Assembly: GCA_019637695.1 (NCBI GenBank)
Contig: JAHBVG010000023.1
Span: 1-64,000, forward strand
DNA from: Caldilineaceae bacterium
Lineage (GTDB): Bacteria; Chloroflexota; Anaerolineae; Caldilineales; Caldilineaceae
Length of the DNA stretch: 64,000 nucleotides
Reading direction: 5' to 3'
The position numbers were made by a program, and so were the translations under genes. The notes under the pieces were generated by a model. The model was not told the origin of the DNA. It worked only from the letters and a program-made list of their open reading frames with translations, and searched no databases. Position 1 is the first letter of the stretch. Every line of letters starts with the position of its first letter. Shown piece after piece: positions 18,631-27,858 of this stretch.

Positions 18631-18696
18631 AGACATTATCGACAATAGACCCGCCAGGTTTTCTGCAACCTGGCGGGTCTATTGTCGATAATGTCT
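18631..18696. terminator. Bidirectional terminator with perfect 30-bp arms
   Basis: Arms 18631-18660 and 18667-18696 are perfectly complementary over 30 bp with a six-base loop, between the convergent cphA and dioxygenase genes. The centre GACCCGCCAG is the same as in the catalase terminator at 11053-11096. The stem is much longer than a usual terminator. Confidence 0.8.
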
Positions 18697-18715
18697 ATTA
18701 TTCTGCGTTCAATCT

Positions 18716-19675
18716 TTACGCCGTCACGCGGATTGGTTTCAACCCGGCTTCGATCTGGGCGCGACGCGGTTCGAGGAAGGGCGGTAGCGCCAATCGTTCG
18801 CCCAGCGTCTCCAGATCCTCATCGGCGGTAAAGCCAGGACCATCAGTGGCGATCTCAAAGAGGATGCCATTGGAGATACGGAAGTAGATCGACTGGAAGT
18901 AATAGCGGTCGATGATCTTCGACACTGGCAGCCGGGACGCCGCAATTCGCTGACGCCAATAGCTCTGTTCCGCCTCGTTCGCCACACGGAAAGCAACATG
19001 ATGCACGCTCCCTGCGCCGGAGAAGGCTTGGGACAGATCCGGCTCCTCGACCACCCACAACTCGCGCCCTGGTCCCCCCCCAGCCATATCATAGACGATC
19101 ACCTCTGCGCCGTCAGGGTGGGCGTGGCGCCCGACCTCGTGGAAGTTCAGCAGTTGGGTCAGGATTGGCTCGATATACTCCACCGTGGGGATCGACAACA
19201 TGGCTGCGTAAAAGCCGCGCAGGGCAAAGTCTACTGGCACTTCACTGCCATCCCAGAGTTCGCCTTCGTAGGGGGCGCCCTCATCGTCCACAAGCATCAA
19301 TCGCTGCCCTTCAAAATCCTCAAAGCGCAGGATGTCGCGCCCGGCGAGTTGCTCCAATCCGTGATGGCGGACATTATGCGCGTCCAACCGTTCGATCCAA
19401 TAGTCCAGCGCCGCTCGACCATTGACGCGGAACGCGGTGGCGACAATACTATCCGTGCCGCGTCGATCTACGCCGGCCCGCGGCCAGTCAAAGAAGGTCA
19501 TATCGGTGCCAGGGCTGCCGAGCTTGTCCGCATAAAAGAGATGATAGGCGGAGGTGTCGTCCTGGTTGACCGATTTCTTCACCAGCCGCAGCCCTAAGAG
19601 TCGGGTGTAGAAATCGACATTCCTGCCGATCTGGGCCGTGACTGCTGTCACATGATGGATACCATTGAGTTGCAT
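18716..19675 (-). CDS. Ring-cleaving dioxygenase, glyoxalase superfamily (MhqO/MhqA-like)
   Basis: A 319-residue protein made of two vicinal-oxygen-chelate repeats. Likely metal ligands are the His of GIHHVT near the N-terminus, the His pair in SVHHVAF in the second repeat and the Glu in ILFEIATDGPGF. This matches the Bacillus MhqA/MhqE/MhqO group, dioxygenases that protect against quinones and similar electrophiles. The ATG at 19675 is preceded by a weak ribosome site. A palindrome 23 bp upstream (19698-19718) may be an operator for a MarR/MhqR-like repressor. The true substrate is unknown. Confidence 0.88.
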   Translation of the reverse strand: MQLNGIHHVTAVTAQIGRNVDFYTRLLGLRLVKKSVNQDDTSAYHLFYADKLGSPGTDMTFFDWPRAGVDRRGTDSIVATAFRVNGRAALDYWIERLDAHNVRHHGLEQLAGRDILRFEDFEGQRLMLVDDEGAPYEGELWDGSEVPVDFALRGFYAAMLSIPTVEYIEPILTQLLNFHEVGRHAHPDGAEVIVYDMAGGGPGRELWVVEEPDLSQAFSGAGSVHHVAFRVANEAEQSYWRQRIAASRLPVSKIIDRYYFQSIYFRISNGILFEIATDGPGFTADEDLETLGERLALPPFLEPRRAQIEAGLKPIRVTA

Positions 19676-19697
19676 AACACTTCTCCCAAGTTAGTTT

Positions 19698-19718
19698 GAT
19701 ATTGAATTACTTAATATC
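19698..19718. promoter_or_regulatory. Palindromic operator-like site upstream of the dioxygenase gene
   Basis: GATATT and AATATC half sites are separated by nine bases in an AT-rich stretch just upstream of the start at 19675. Size and position fit a MarR-family operator. No regulator gene is adjacent, so this is a suggestion only. Confidence 0.4.
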
Positions 19719-19791
19719 GAATATTTTAACATAACTTTGATAGTCTGTCAACTGTCATGGAACTACCAGATTTCAGAAGTTCCTGCTTTGC

Positions 19792-19845
19792 GCCGGTCCG
19801 TGACCGGCGGTCGCTGCTCACTACTCCACCGGGTCACGGACCCGG
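19792..19845. repeat. Imperfect long inverted repeat
   Basis: GCCGGTCCGTGACCGG (19792-19807) and CCGGGTCACGGACCCGGC (19828-19845) are near-perfect complements around a ~20-base loop. With the next palindrome it fills most of the otherwise empty 19719-20051 interval. Confidence 0.65.
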
Positions 19846-19913
19846 CGGGAGTAATCCTATCTGTGTAGCGATTTACGCCGGGTTGTAGAAGTGTTGCATC
19901 AAGCATAAATTGA

Positions 19914-19975
19914 GGGGTACGGGCGCTGCTTGCTGCGCCCTCTGCACACCAGGCGCAGCAAGCAGCGCCCGTACC
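19914..19975. repeat. Perfect 25-bp inverted repeat
   Basis: Arms 19914-19938 and 19951-19975 match perfectly over 25 bp, with a 12-base loop. The stem is very GC-rich. It may be a bidirectional terminator for the minus-strand gene 20052-20933 or a palindromic mobile repeat. Confidence 0.8.
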
Positions 19976-20051
19976 CTGGTTCAATGTGGGTGTGCCTCCT
20001 CCGCTTCAGCTATTCTGATCGGGCCATGCGGGACCTATGCCCAGGCGCTCC

Positions 20052-20933
20052 CTACGGACACGGATAGAGCGAAATGGGGATGCGCGTATAATCGACGTCG
20101 CTGCCATCCATTGGGCTGGTTTCGTGCGCGCCGATCAGCAGCGTCGTGGGTACGGTGACCGTATACGGTACGCTGGCGCTGAAGGGTCGATAGAAACCAA
20201 GATTCCCGCCCTCAGTTGGTGTCGGCGCTGCGACTGACGTACCATTGCGGTCGCTGAGCGTGACCACCACGTTGGCCTCGAAGGTCTCGCTGTAGCCACC
20301 GATCATTGGCGTACAGATCTGTGCGTCTCCCGGCTTGGGCCAGTCAACGTCGATGTGACGTTGGCGTGTGCCTAATGTAAGGGGGATGGTGACTGTGTAT
20401 GCAGCGCCGCCGTTCTCCGCGTCTTCTTCAAAGATTTGGAGGGTGCCGGTCTGCACTTCGCTCACAAAAAAGCGCAAATGGGTATGGAAGAAATCGTAGC
20501 CATCCACAGAACCGCCCATCGCGTAGCGCTCGGCAATCAGCGTACCCTGGCTGTCGAGCAGACGCATCATCACACTCGCCTCAAAAGTTCGCGAGTAGCC
20601 AATTACCTCAATGGGACTGTTGTAGACCCCCCCTTCCACTGGGGAAAAGACCTCGATAGCAGCAGCGGGGTCCGTCCACGGATTGGGGGTGGGCGTCGCC
20701 GTCGCTGGTATACCGGGGCAACTCTGCACAAGAGGAAGATAAGTCTTGTCAAGAGGCGGCGTCTCCTGCGGCGCGGCGACCATCTCTATACAGGCGTTTT
20801 TGCTGGTCTGGCTGATCTTGCTTCCTTGTCCTGTGGCGAAGAGGCGATTCGCCGCCAAGAGCGCCAACAGGATGGCGAGCAGCAATAGACTGCTCCCAAT
20901 CATTCTCGATTTCGGGCGAGCGGAACTGATCAT
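20052..20933 (-). CDS. Membrane-anchored secreted protein with two Gmad2-like domains
   Basis: The start is set at the ATG at 20933 because AAGGAGG lies just upstream (20940-20946); the frame is open further up but without a ribosome site. The protein has an N-terminal membrane anchor or signal (GSSLLLLAILLALLAANRLF), then a linker with KTYLPLVQSCPG and Thr/Pro residues. Two beta-sandwich domains follow, each with a segment like IEVIGYSRTFEASVMMRLLD and MIGGYSETFEANVVVTLSD. This fits the Gmad2 (germination/immunoglobulin-like) domain, known from spore germination and other surface proteins. The LPLV motif before the Thr/Pro linker recurs in the next gene. Role unknown, probably extracellular adhesion or structure. 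Confidence 0.75.
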   Translation of the reverse strand: MISSARPKSRMIGSSLLLLAILLALLAANRLFATGQGSKISQTSKNACIEMVAAPQETPPLDKTYLPLVQSCPGIPATATPTPNPWTDPAAAIEVFSPVEGGVYNSPIEVIGYSRTFEASVMMRLLDSQGTLIAERYAMGGSVDGYDFFHTHLRFFVSEVQTGTLQIFEEDAENGGAAYTVTIPLTLGTRQRHIDVDWPKPGDAQICTPMIGGYSETFEANVVVTLSDRNGTSVAAPTPTEGGNLGFYRPFSASVPYTVTVPTTLLIGAHETSPMDGSDVDYTRIPISLYPCP

Positions 20934-21309
20934 GGCATTCCTCCTTGGGAAGAACTTGATGATGCGCGAATGAATATCGATGTGCGGTTTACAGCGGTGG
21001 AGCCGATGGGACAGCCTGATTCTAGCACATTGTAAGGGGATTGTCAGCATGTGAGCGGAGTGTTATTCCGCCTGGCTGGACGGAATATTATTCCGTCCTA
21101 CAACAGCTCATTGATCAGTGCATGATGTAGACTGGCTGAAACGCATGAAAGTGGGGGTTGCGTTATAGACGACACTCTGGTTCAATGAGGCATCGCCGCC
21201 TTTCTCGGAAAATCGAAGATTGGCCTCCGCCAGGATTCGGGACTGTCTCGTTCTGGAAGGTGCAGCACGGGTATCGGTACAAGGCATCCCCAACCGTTGT
21301 GGATCCCCT
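20934..21309. other. Divergent intergenic region with 9-bp-arm palindrome
   Basis: 376 bases between two divergent secreted-protein genes, so both promoters should be here. A perfect palindrome GGACGGAAT-ATT-ATTCCGTCC lies at 21078-21098. No gene with a convincing start was found. Confidence 0.6.
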
Positions 21310-24300
21310 ATGGAAAAAGAAACCATGAAGATGTCCGTCATCCGCCTCTTGTTTGTTCTGCTGGTGCTGACTGTGTTGGTCCCAGCCTTAGCTGCGTCCA
21401 CACGACTCGCCGTGGCGCAACAAGCACTCCCCGACGCCGCAGGGAATCATCTCTTTCTGCCGTTCGTAACTGGTGGCAGTGGATCACCGGCCATACCTAC
21501 GGCAACATCAACTGCGACAGCGACAGCCACGGCCATGTCCACATCTACTGCCACGGCCACATCGACAGCCACAGCTACGCCCACAGCGACATCAACTGCG
21601 ACGCCGACAGCCACGGCCACGCCTACCCGCGACCCCATACCGCCCGATCCCGTGGAAGTCGCACCGACGGTGGAACCGGGTATTGTCACCGATTTACATA
21701 CAGCTTCGGCTTTCCTCTACAGCGGCGACGATCCCATCCAGACCGGCGTGGAACCGGGGACAATCGAGTTTCAGCGCACTGCGGTGCTGCGTGGCCGCGT
21801 CCTCGACCGAGATGGGGATGCCCTGAGCGAGGTGCGCGTCACCATCCTCAACCAGCCAGCGTACGGGCAGACACTCAGCCGCGCCGATGGAATGTTTGAT
21901 ATGGTCGTCAATGGCGGCGGTCTGCTTGTCGTTCAATACGACAAAGAGGGCTATCTGCCCGCCCAGCGCCAGATCACCGCGCCCTGGCAGGATTACGCCT
22001 GGCTGCCCGATGTGGTTCTCACGCCGCTCGACGCGCAGGTGACAACCATCGATCTATCCTCGTCCGCGCCCATGCAGGTAGCGCAGAGCAGCGTCATCTC
22101 GGATACGGACGGCAGCCGTCAGGCCACCCTGCTCTTTCCGCAGGGGGTGCAGGCCGAGATTCTGCTGCCCGGCGGGGTGACACAGACCTTGACCACGCTC
22201 AACGTGCGCGCCACCGAATACACCGTTGGCGAGCGTGGACCCGAGGCCATGCCCGGCGACCTGCCCCCCAGCAGTGGCTATACCTACGCCGCCGAGTTCA
22301 GCGTGGACGAAGCGCTGGCGGTCGGCGCGCTCGATATTCAGTTTGACCGTCCCATCTATAGCTACATCGACAACTTCCTCGACTTTCCCGTGGGCGGCGC
22401 TGTGCCCGTGGGCTACTACGACCGTAGCCGCGGCCTCTGGGTTCCCTCTGAGGATGGCCGCATTATTCAGATCCTCGGCGTCAGCGGTGGATTGGCGCAA
22501 ATCGATGTGGACGGCAGCGGTCAGCCCGCGGACGGTGAGGCCCTGGCCGCATTGGGCTTCACCGACGCCGAACGCCAACAACTGGCGACCCTCTACACGG
22601 TGGGGACCAGCCTCTGGCGCGTGCCCATGACCCACTTCTCGGCCTGGGATTGTAACTGGCCCTTTGGTCCTCCCCCCGGCGGCGGACCGCCGCCTGGCCC
22701 GGATCCCAGCGGTGGCGGCGGCGGTGGGGGACCGGGCGGTGGTGGCCCTGGCGGTGGCGGTGGGCCTGGCGGTGGGGACGGTCCCGACGACGATTGCCCG
22801 CAGACCGGCTCCATCATCAGTTGTCACCGACAGGTCTTGGGTGAGCGTGTCCCCATCGCAGGGACGGGCCATTCGCTCCACTATAGCAGCGACCGTGTAC
22901 CGGGCCGCGCCGAGACGCGTTCCCTGCAAATTCGCCTCAGCGGGCCAACGCTGACCACGCCGCCGCCCAAGCGCATCGACATGGAAATTCAGATTGCCGG
23001 GCGGCTCTTCCAGCAATCGTTCACGCCTGCGCCCAATCTCGACACCACCTTCGTGTGGGATGGCCTGGATGCCTACGGTCGATCTGTGGTTGGCTGGCAG
23101 CCGGTGACGGTACGCGTGGGCAACACCTATGACGGCGTCTATCAGCAGCCGAGCGTATCGCCCAGCTTTGGCGTGCCCTCCGGCGTCCCCATTACCGGCA
23201 GCCGCACCCGCCAGGAGGTGACGCTCTGGGCTGAGTGGTATACACGGCTCGCCAATATGGACGGCGGGCCGCACAGCCTGGCCGGGTGGAGCCTCGACGT
23301 CCACCATGTCTACGATCCCATGGGGCGCGTCCTCTATTTGGGCGACGGCGGACGGCGCACCAATCAGAATGCTGCTACCATCGATACTTTTGCAGGCGGC
23401 GCTCCGTTTTTTGTAGATGGCGTGCCAGCTACCGAAACCTCAGTCTCGGGTCTAAACATGGTGATGGCCGGGCCGGATGGGTCAGTCTATATCAGCGGTT
23501 TTGGGCGTGTCCGCCAGATCAGCCCAACCGGGATCATCACCACTGTGGCGGGTGGGGCCTTCGTACCGTCGGGGATTGGCGACGGTGGGCCAGCCATCCG
23601 CGCAGTTCTTTACGACCCAGCCGGGATGGACATTGGCCCGGATGGCAGCCTCTACATTGCGGAAAATCAGGGACATCGCATCCGTCGCGTGGGGCCAGAT
23701 GGCATTATCACCACGGTGGCGGGGACTGGTGCTACCTGCGCCAACTCCACCCAACCCTGTGGCGACGGCGGACCGGCCACCCAGGCGCAGATCAGCCATC
23801 CGCGTGGGTTGGCGGTGGGGCCGGACGGCTCAATCTACGTTACAAGCCTGCAAAACCTACGCGTCCGCCGCATTGGCCCGGACGGCATCATCACGACCAT
23901 CGCCGGCACAGGCGTCTTTGGCGAGAGTGGCGAGGACGGTCCGGCCAGCGCCGCGCAGTTAAGGTCTCCCTGGGATGTGGACGTGACTGCTGATGGCGTA
24001 ATCTTTATCTCCGACTACTGGCGCATCCTGCGAATCGGCCCGGATGGAATCTTGACGCGGGTGGCAGGCGGCGGTCCCTGCTGCGACATCAAGGATGGCA
24101 GCCCAGCGCGCGAGGTGGCGATGACAGCGACGGCGTTGACCGTGGGGTCGGATGAAACGATCTATCTTACAAGTGTCTGGGAATATCGTGTGCGGGTGGT
24201 GGCCGATGGCATCATCCGCACGGTGGCGGGCAACGGTGTCTATGCCAATAGCGGTGATGGGGGCGCTGCCACTGCTGCATCTTTTGGGCGGCTCTTCGGC

Positions 24301-27300
24301 CTTGCGCTAGGGCCGGATGGCAGCCTCTACATTGGTGATCCTGAGAACAACCGGGTTCGGCGCGTTGCGCCCACATTGCCTGGGATCGGGCTGGCCCAGG
24401 CGATGATCCCCTCGGCGGACGGGCGAGAACTCTATCTTTTCAGCGGCGCGGGACGTCACCTGCGTACAGTGGACAGCCTGACCGGCGCGGTGCGCTATGA
24501 GTTCGGCTATGACAGCGGGGGACGTCTGCTCACCGTCACCGATGGGGATGGCAATATTACCACGGTGGAACGCAATGGGGATGGCAACCCCACGGCGATT
24601 GTTGGCCCTTACGGTCAGCGCACAACGTTGGCGACGGATGTCAACGGCTACCTGAGCCAGATTATTAACCCAGCGGGGCAGACTGTTCAACTTGTCACCG
24701 CTGCCGACGGTCTGTTGACCTCGCTCACTGACCCCCGCGGCGGAGTCCACCACTATACGTACAGCGCGGATGGGCGGCTGATCCGCGACGAGGACGCCGT
24801 GGGGAGTGTCACCACCCTCGCCCGCGCCGAGAGTGCCACAGCCTATACCATCACTGTGGTTAGCAGCGGGCAGACCACGCTCTATGTCTCACAAAGATTA
24901 CCGACCGGCGCGCGGCGACAGACGACGATCTTCCCTGGCGGCGCGCAGACAATCGTTGAGCAAGGGACAAATGGATCGAGCACCACGACCTATGCCGACG
25001 GCACACGGGTCGCCACAGCCCTGGCTCCCGATCCGCGCTGGCGGATGACGGCTCCCTTTGTCCAAAGTCAGACCATCACCACAACCGAGGGGCGCGTCCA
25101 GGTTACGACGCGCACACGGGCAGCATCACTCAATACACCCAACGATGTGTTAAGCCTACGCAGCCTCACCGAGACCCTAACCCTTAACGGACAGACGACG
25201 ACCCTCACCTATGATGCACAGGAGCGGCGCTTCACCACCACCACCCCGGCAGGGCGCACGACCCTCTCCACCCTCGATAGCCAGGGGCGGCTGACTCGCA
25301 GTGAATTGGTCGGGCTGGAACCCATTACCTTCAGCTATGATAGCCGTGGACGGCTGGCGTCGATGATCATGGGCAGCGGTACGTCGGCGCGCGCCACGAC
25401 GTTGACCTATGCGGCAACGGGTCCAGCGGCGGGCTACCTGACGGGCGTCACCGATCCGCTGGAACGTGTGACCAGCTTCAGCTACAACGCCGCCGGGCGC
25501 GTCACCGCGCAGACGCGGCCAGATGGGCAGATCATCGGCTACGGCTACGACGCTGCGGGTAACCTCACCAGCCTGACGCCGCCGGGCCGCGCCGCCCATA
25601 CCTTCGGCTGGGGCGCGGATGGGCAGATGCAGCAGTACACGCCGCCAGCCCCGGCCAATGGCGTCGCCGCCGCGCCGACCAGCTATCTTTATGACAACTT
25701 GGGCCGGCTGGCCGGCGTCACCCTGGCCGATGGGCAGGGGGTCGCCTTCCTCTACGACGGCAGCGGACGCCCGATCAAGTTGACGCAGCCGCAGGGCAGC
25801 GTTGACGTCAACCACGCCGCCAGCGGCGATGTTGCATCTCTTGTCTCCTCGGCAGGGATAACGCTCACCTTCGGCTATGATGGTCTGCTGCCCAAGAGCG
25901 AAAGCTGGAGCGGCGCGGTCAATGGCAGCGTCAGCCGTACCTTCGATCCTATGTTGCGCACGGCCACACGCAGCGTCAACGGCGATTCCATCACGTTTGA
26001 ATACGACGCGGACAGCCTGCTGATCAAGGCGGGCGCGCTGGCTCTGGGCCGTCATCCACAGCACGGATTGGTGATCAGCACCACGCTGGGCGTCGTCCGC
26101 GACGAGTGGAGCTACACCGGCTTCGGCGGGCTGGGATCCTATACCGCCCGCGCCGGGGGAACGCCGATCTACACCGCAACGTACACGCGCGACAAGTTGG
26201 GGCGCATCACCGCCGAGAACGAGACTATCGACGGCGTCGCCGCGCTTTATGCGTACAGCTATGATGCTGCCGGTCGATTGATCGGGGTCGCGAAGAATGG
26301 GACATCCATCCACAATTTCAGCTATGACGCCAATGGCAACCGGCTGAGCGGCAGCGCCAGCTACAACGGGCAGGATCAGTTGCTGGCCGCAGGTGGAACG
26401 ACCTTCACCTATGCGCCGGGCGGGGAACGAAAGACGAAGACAGCGGCGGGGCAGACGACGACCTATACCTATGACGCACTGGGCTATCTGCTGGGGGTGA
26501 CGCTGCCCGATAACACGCAGATCAACTATCTCCTTGATGGCATGGGACGCCGTGTGGGCAAGCGCGTGAATGGCGTCCTCACAGCAGGGTGGCTCTATGA
26601 TGAGCGGGGACGGCTCGTTGCTGAGTTGGACGGCAACAACGCTCTCGTCAGCCGTTTTGTCTACGGCAGCCGCCCTAACCTGCCCGATTCCCTGGTACGC
26701 GGCGGAGTGACCTATCGCATTCTCGGCAACCATTTGGGCAGCCCGCGACTGATCGTCAACACGGAGAATGGCGCGATTGTGCAGCGGATAGATTACGACG
26801 CCTACGGCAATGTCACCGCCGAGACGCTGGCGCCCGGGTTCGCGCCGATCCCCTTTGGTTTCGCCGGTGGCCTCTATGACCGCCACACCGGGCTTGTCCG
26901 CTTTGGCGTGCGCGATTACGACGCGTTCGTAGGGCGATGGACCACGCGCGACCCAATCCTCTTTGCGGCGGAATCGACCAATCTCTATGTCTATGCCTCA
27001 AACGATCCGGTCAACCGCCGCGACGCCGACGGCATGGACGATGACCCGGCAGGCGGCGGTATCTGTCTCTTCCCGCCCATGCCGCTGCCCGGCTACGACA
27101 AGGGGCCGATCTTCCTCGATCCCAAGCCGACCAAACCGGAGCCGCCCATCAAGCCGCTGCCCTCCTTTGCTGACATGCAAAAGGAGCGACAGCAAGCCAG
27201 CGGCGGCAGCAAGAGCAGCGGCGGGGGCGGTGGGCTATCGCTGGGACCGTTTAGCTTCAAGCCCAAGCCCAACACGCCCAGCATCAGCGACATCCGTGAG

Positions 27301-27489
27301 AAAAATCCGCAGGATTGGTTCAAGAGCTTCGACCTGAGCGTGGAAGCGCCCATCTATCCTGACTTCAGCCTGCCGCCCAAACCCGAAAAACCCGGCAGCC
27401 CGGATCAATCGTCGCCAGATACCCGGCCGCCGGGTCCGCAGTGCAAGCCCAAACTCGACGCCCCTGACCCCGCCGGCTGTGAAGGGTAG
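21310..27489 (+). CDS. Giant secreted NHL/YD-repeat (RHS-type) protein
   Basis: About 2,060 residues. Order of parts: Sec signal peptide (MSVIRLLFVLLVLTVLVPAL), motif HLFLPFVTGG, Thr/Ala-rich linker (DNA 21495-21640), a carboxypeptidase-regulatory-like beta-sandwich (DNA about 21775-22020), a Gly/Pro-rich hinge (22665-22790), NHL-type beta-propeller repeats with GPDGSLYIADxxxHRIRR-like units (23400-24370), YD repeats (about 24490-26850), and the RHS core end (RFGVRDYDAFVGRWTTRDPI, YVYASNDPVNRRDADG). The last ~150 residues are Pro/Gly-rich and match no toxin domain I know. YD/RHS shells enclose toxins or act as adhesins; the signal peptide implies Sec export. Start sites at 21310, 21325 and 21331 are all possible; none has a strong ribosome site. 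No immunity gene follows. Confidence 0.88.
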   Translation: MEKETMKMSVIRLLFVLLVLTVLVPALAASTRLAVAQQALPDAAGNHLFLPFVTGGSGSPAIPTATSTATATATAMSTSTATATSTATATPTATSTATPTATATPTRDPIPPDPVEVAPTVEPGIVTDLHTASAFLYSGDDPIQTGVEPGTIEFQRTAVLRGRVLDRDGDALSEVRVTILNQPAYGQTLSRADGMFDMVVNGGGLLVVQYDKEGYLPAQRQITAPWQDYAWLPDVVLTPLDAQVTTIDLSSSAPMQVAQSSVISDTDGSRQATLLFPQGVQAEILLPGGVTQTLTTLNVRATEYTVGERGPEAMPGDLPPSSGYTYAAEFSVDEALAVGALDIQFDRPIYSYIDNFLDFPVGGAVPVGYYDRSRGLWVPSEDGRIIQILGVSGGLAQIDVDGSGQPADGEALAALGFTDAERQQLATLYTVGTSLWRVPMTHFSAWDCNWPFGPPPGGGPPPGPDPSGGGGGGGPGGGGPGGGGGPGGGDGPDDDCPQTGSIISCHRQVLGERVPIAGTGHSLHYSSDRVPGRAETRSLQIRLSGPTLTTPPPKRIDMEIQIAGRLFQQSFTPAPNLDTTFVWDGLDAYGRSVVGWQPVTVRVGNTYDGVYQQPSVSPSFGVPSGVPITGSRTRQEVTLWAEWYTRLANMDGGPHSLAGWSLDVHHVYDPMGRVLYLGDGGRRTNQNAATIDTFAGGAPFFVDGVPATETSVSGLNMVMAGPDGSVYISGFGRVRQISPTGIITTVAGGAFVPSGIGDGGPAIRAVLYDPAGMDIGPDGSLYIAENQGHRIRRVGPDGIITTVAGTGATCANSTQPCGDGGPATQAQISHPRGLAVGPDGSIYVTSLQNLRVRRIGPDGIITTIAGTGVFGESGEDGPASAAQLRSPWDVDVTADGVIFISDYWRILRIGPDGILTRVAGGGPCCDIKDGSPAREVAMTATALTVGSDETIYLTSVWEYRVRVVADGIIRTVAGNGVYANSGDGGAATAASFGRLFGLALGPDGSLYIGDPENNRVRRVAPTLPGIGLAQAMIPSADGRELYLFSGAGRHLRTVDSLTGAVRYEFGYDSGGRLLTVTDGDGNITTVERNGDGNPTAIVGPYGQRTTLATDVNGYLSQIINPAGQTVQLVTAADGLLTSLTDPRGGVHHYTYSADGRLIRDEDAVGSVTTLARAESATAYTITVVSSGQTTLYVSQRLPTGARRQTTIFPGGAQTIVEQGTNGSSTTTYADGTRVATALAPDPRWRMTAPFVQSQTITTTEGRVQVTTRTRAASLNTPNDVLSLRSLTETLTLNGQTTTLTYDAQERRFTTTTPAGRTTLSTLDSQGRLTRSELVGLEPITFSYDSRGRLASMIMGSGTSARATTLTYAATGPAAGYLTGVTDPLERVTSFSYNAAGRVTAQTRPDGQIIGYGYDAAGNLTSLTPPGRAAHTFGWGADGQMQQYTPPAPANGVAAAPTSYLYDNLGRLAGVTLADGQGVAFLYDGSGRPIKLTQPQGSVDVNHAASGDVASLVSSAGITLTFGYDGLLPKSESWSGAVNGSVSRTFDPMLRTATRSVNGDSITFEYDADSLLIKAGALALGRHPQHGLVISTTLGVVRDEWSYTGFGGLGSYTARAGGTPIYTATYTRDKLGRITAENETIDGVAALYAYSYDAAGRLIGVAKNGTSIHNFSYDANGNRLSGSASYNGQDQLLAAGGTTFTYAPGGERKTKTAAGQTTTYTYDALGYLLGVTLPDNTQINYLLDGMGRRVGKRVNGVLTAGWLYDERGRLVAELDGNNALVSRFVYGSRPNLPDSLVRGGVTYRILGNHLGSPRLIVNTENGAIVQRIDYDAYGNVTAETLAPGFAPIPFGFAGGLYDRHTGLVRFGVRDYDAFVGRWTTRDPILFAAESTNLYVYASNDPVNRRDADGMDDDPAGGGICLFPPMPLPGYDKGPIFLDPKPTKPEPPIKPLPSFADMQKERQQASGGSKSSGGGGGLSLGPFSFKPKPNTPSISDIREKNPQDWFKSFDLSVEAPIYPDFSLPPKPEKPGSPDQSSPDTRPPGPQCKPKLDAPDPAGCEG

Positions 27490-27858
27490 GGGAATACAGA
27501 CTCGCGCCAGCAGCGCGACAGGGACGCGATGGAGCAAGCGGTATGAGGGTGCGCATGAGAAGAAGGCAAAAGGCAAAAGTTTTGATCGGGCGCCGTTGGG
27601 GTTGTGTCACACGCAAGGCGAGACCGCGACTGCCCGCGAACTCTTTGCCGAAGCGCAGGAGTTCCATGCAAAGGAGAACAAGACAATGGATAGAATCCAG
27701 GCGCTAATAGACGCGCGTGGTGTAGATGTTCCAACGGCAGCGGGCTGAGCCCACACGGGTCTGTGTGGACAAGATAAAAGTAGGGGCGAGGGGCAGAGGA
27801 TATTGGGGGCGCGTGTTGTCTTCTTTTGTCTCATACGACAACGGCAAGCCCCTGATTC
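27490..27858. other. Intergenic region with a possible decayed coding fragment
   Basis: 369 bases between convergent genes. A frame at 27479-27748 contains a helical stretch (TATARELFAEAQEFHAKEN) reminiscent of TPR repeats, but it has no ribosome site and overlaps the RHS stop, so it may be a remnant of a displaced RHS C-terminal or TPR gene. An AGGCAAA doublet (27566-27579) is also present. No clear terminator. Confidence 0.4.

Noticed and set aside
25177..26886. Long antisense open frame (about 570 codons) opposite the RHS gene
   Set aside because: The plus strand clearly encodes YD repeats; the antisense frame is a by-product of high GC codon use. The same holds for 22054-23307 and 43972-44856 on the minus strand.
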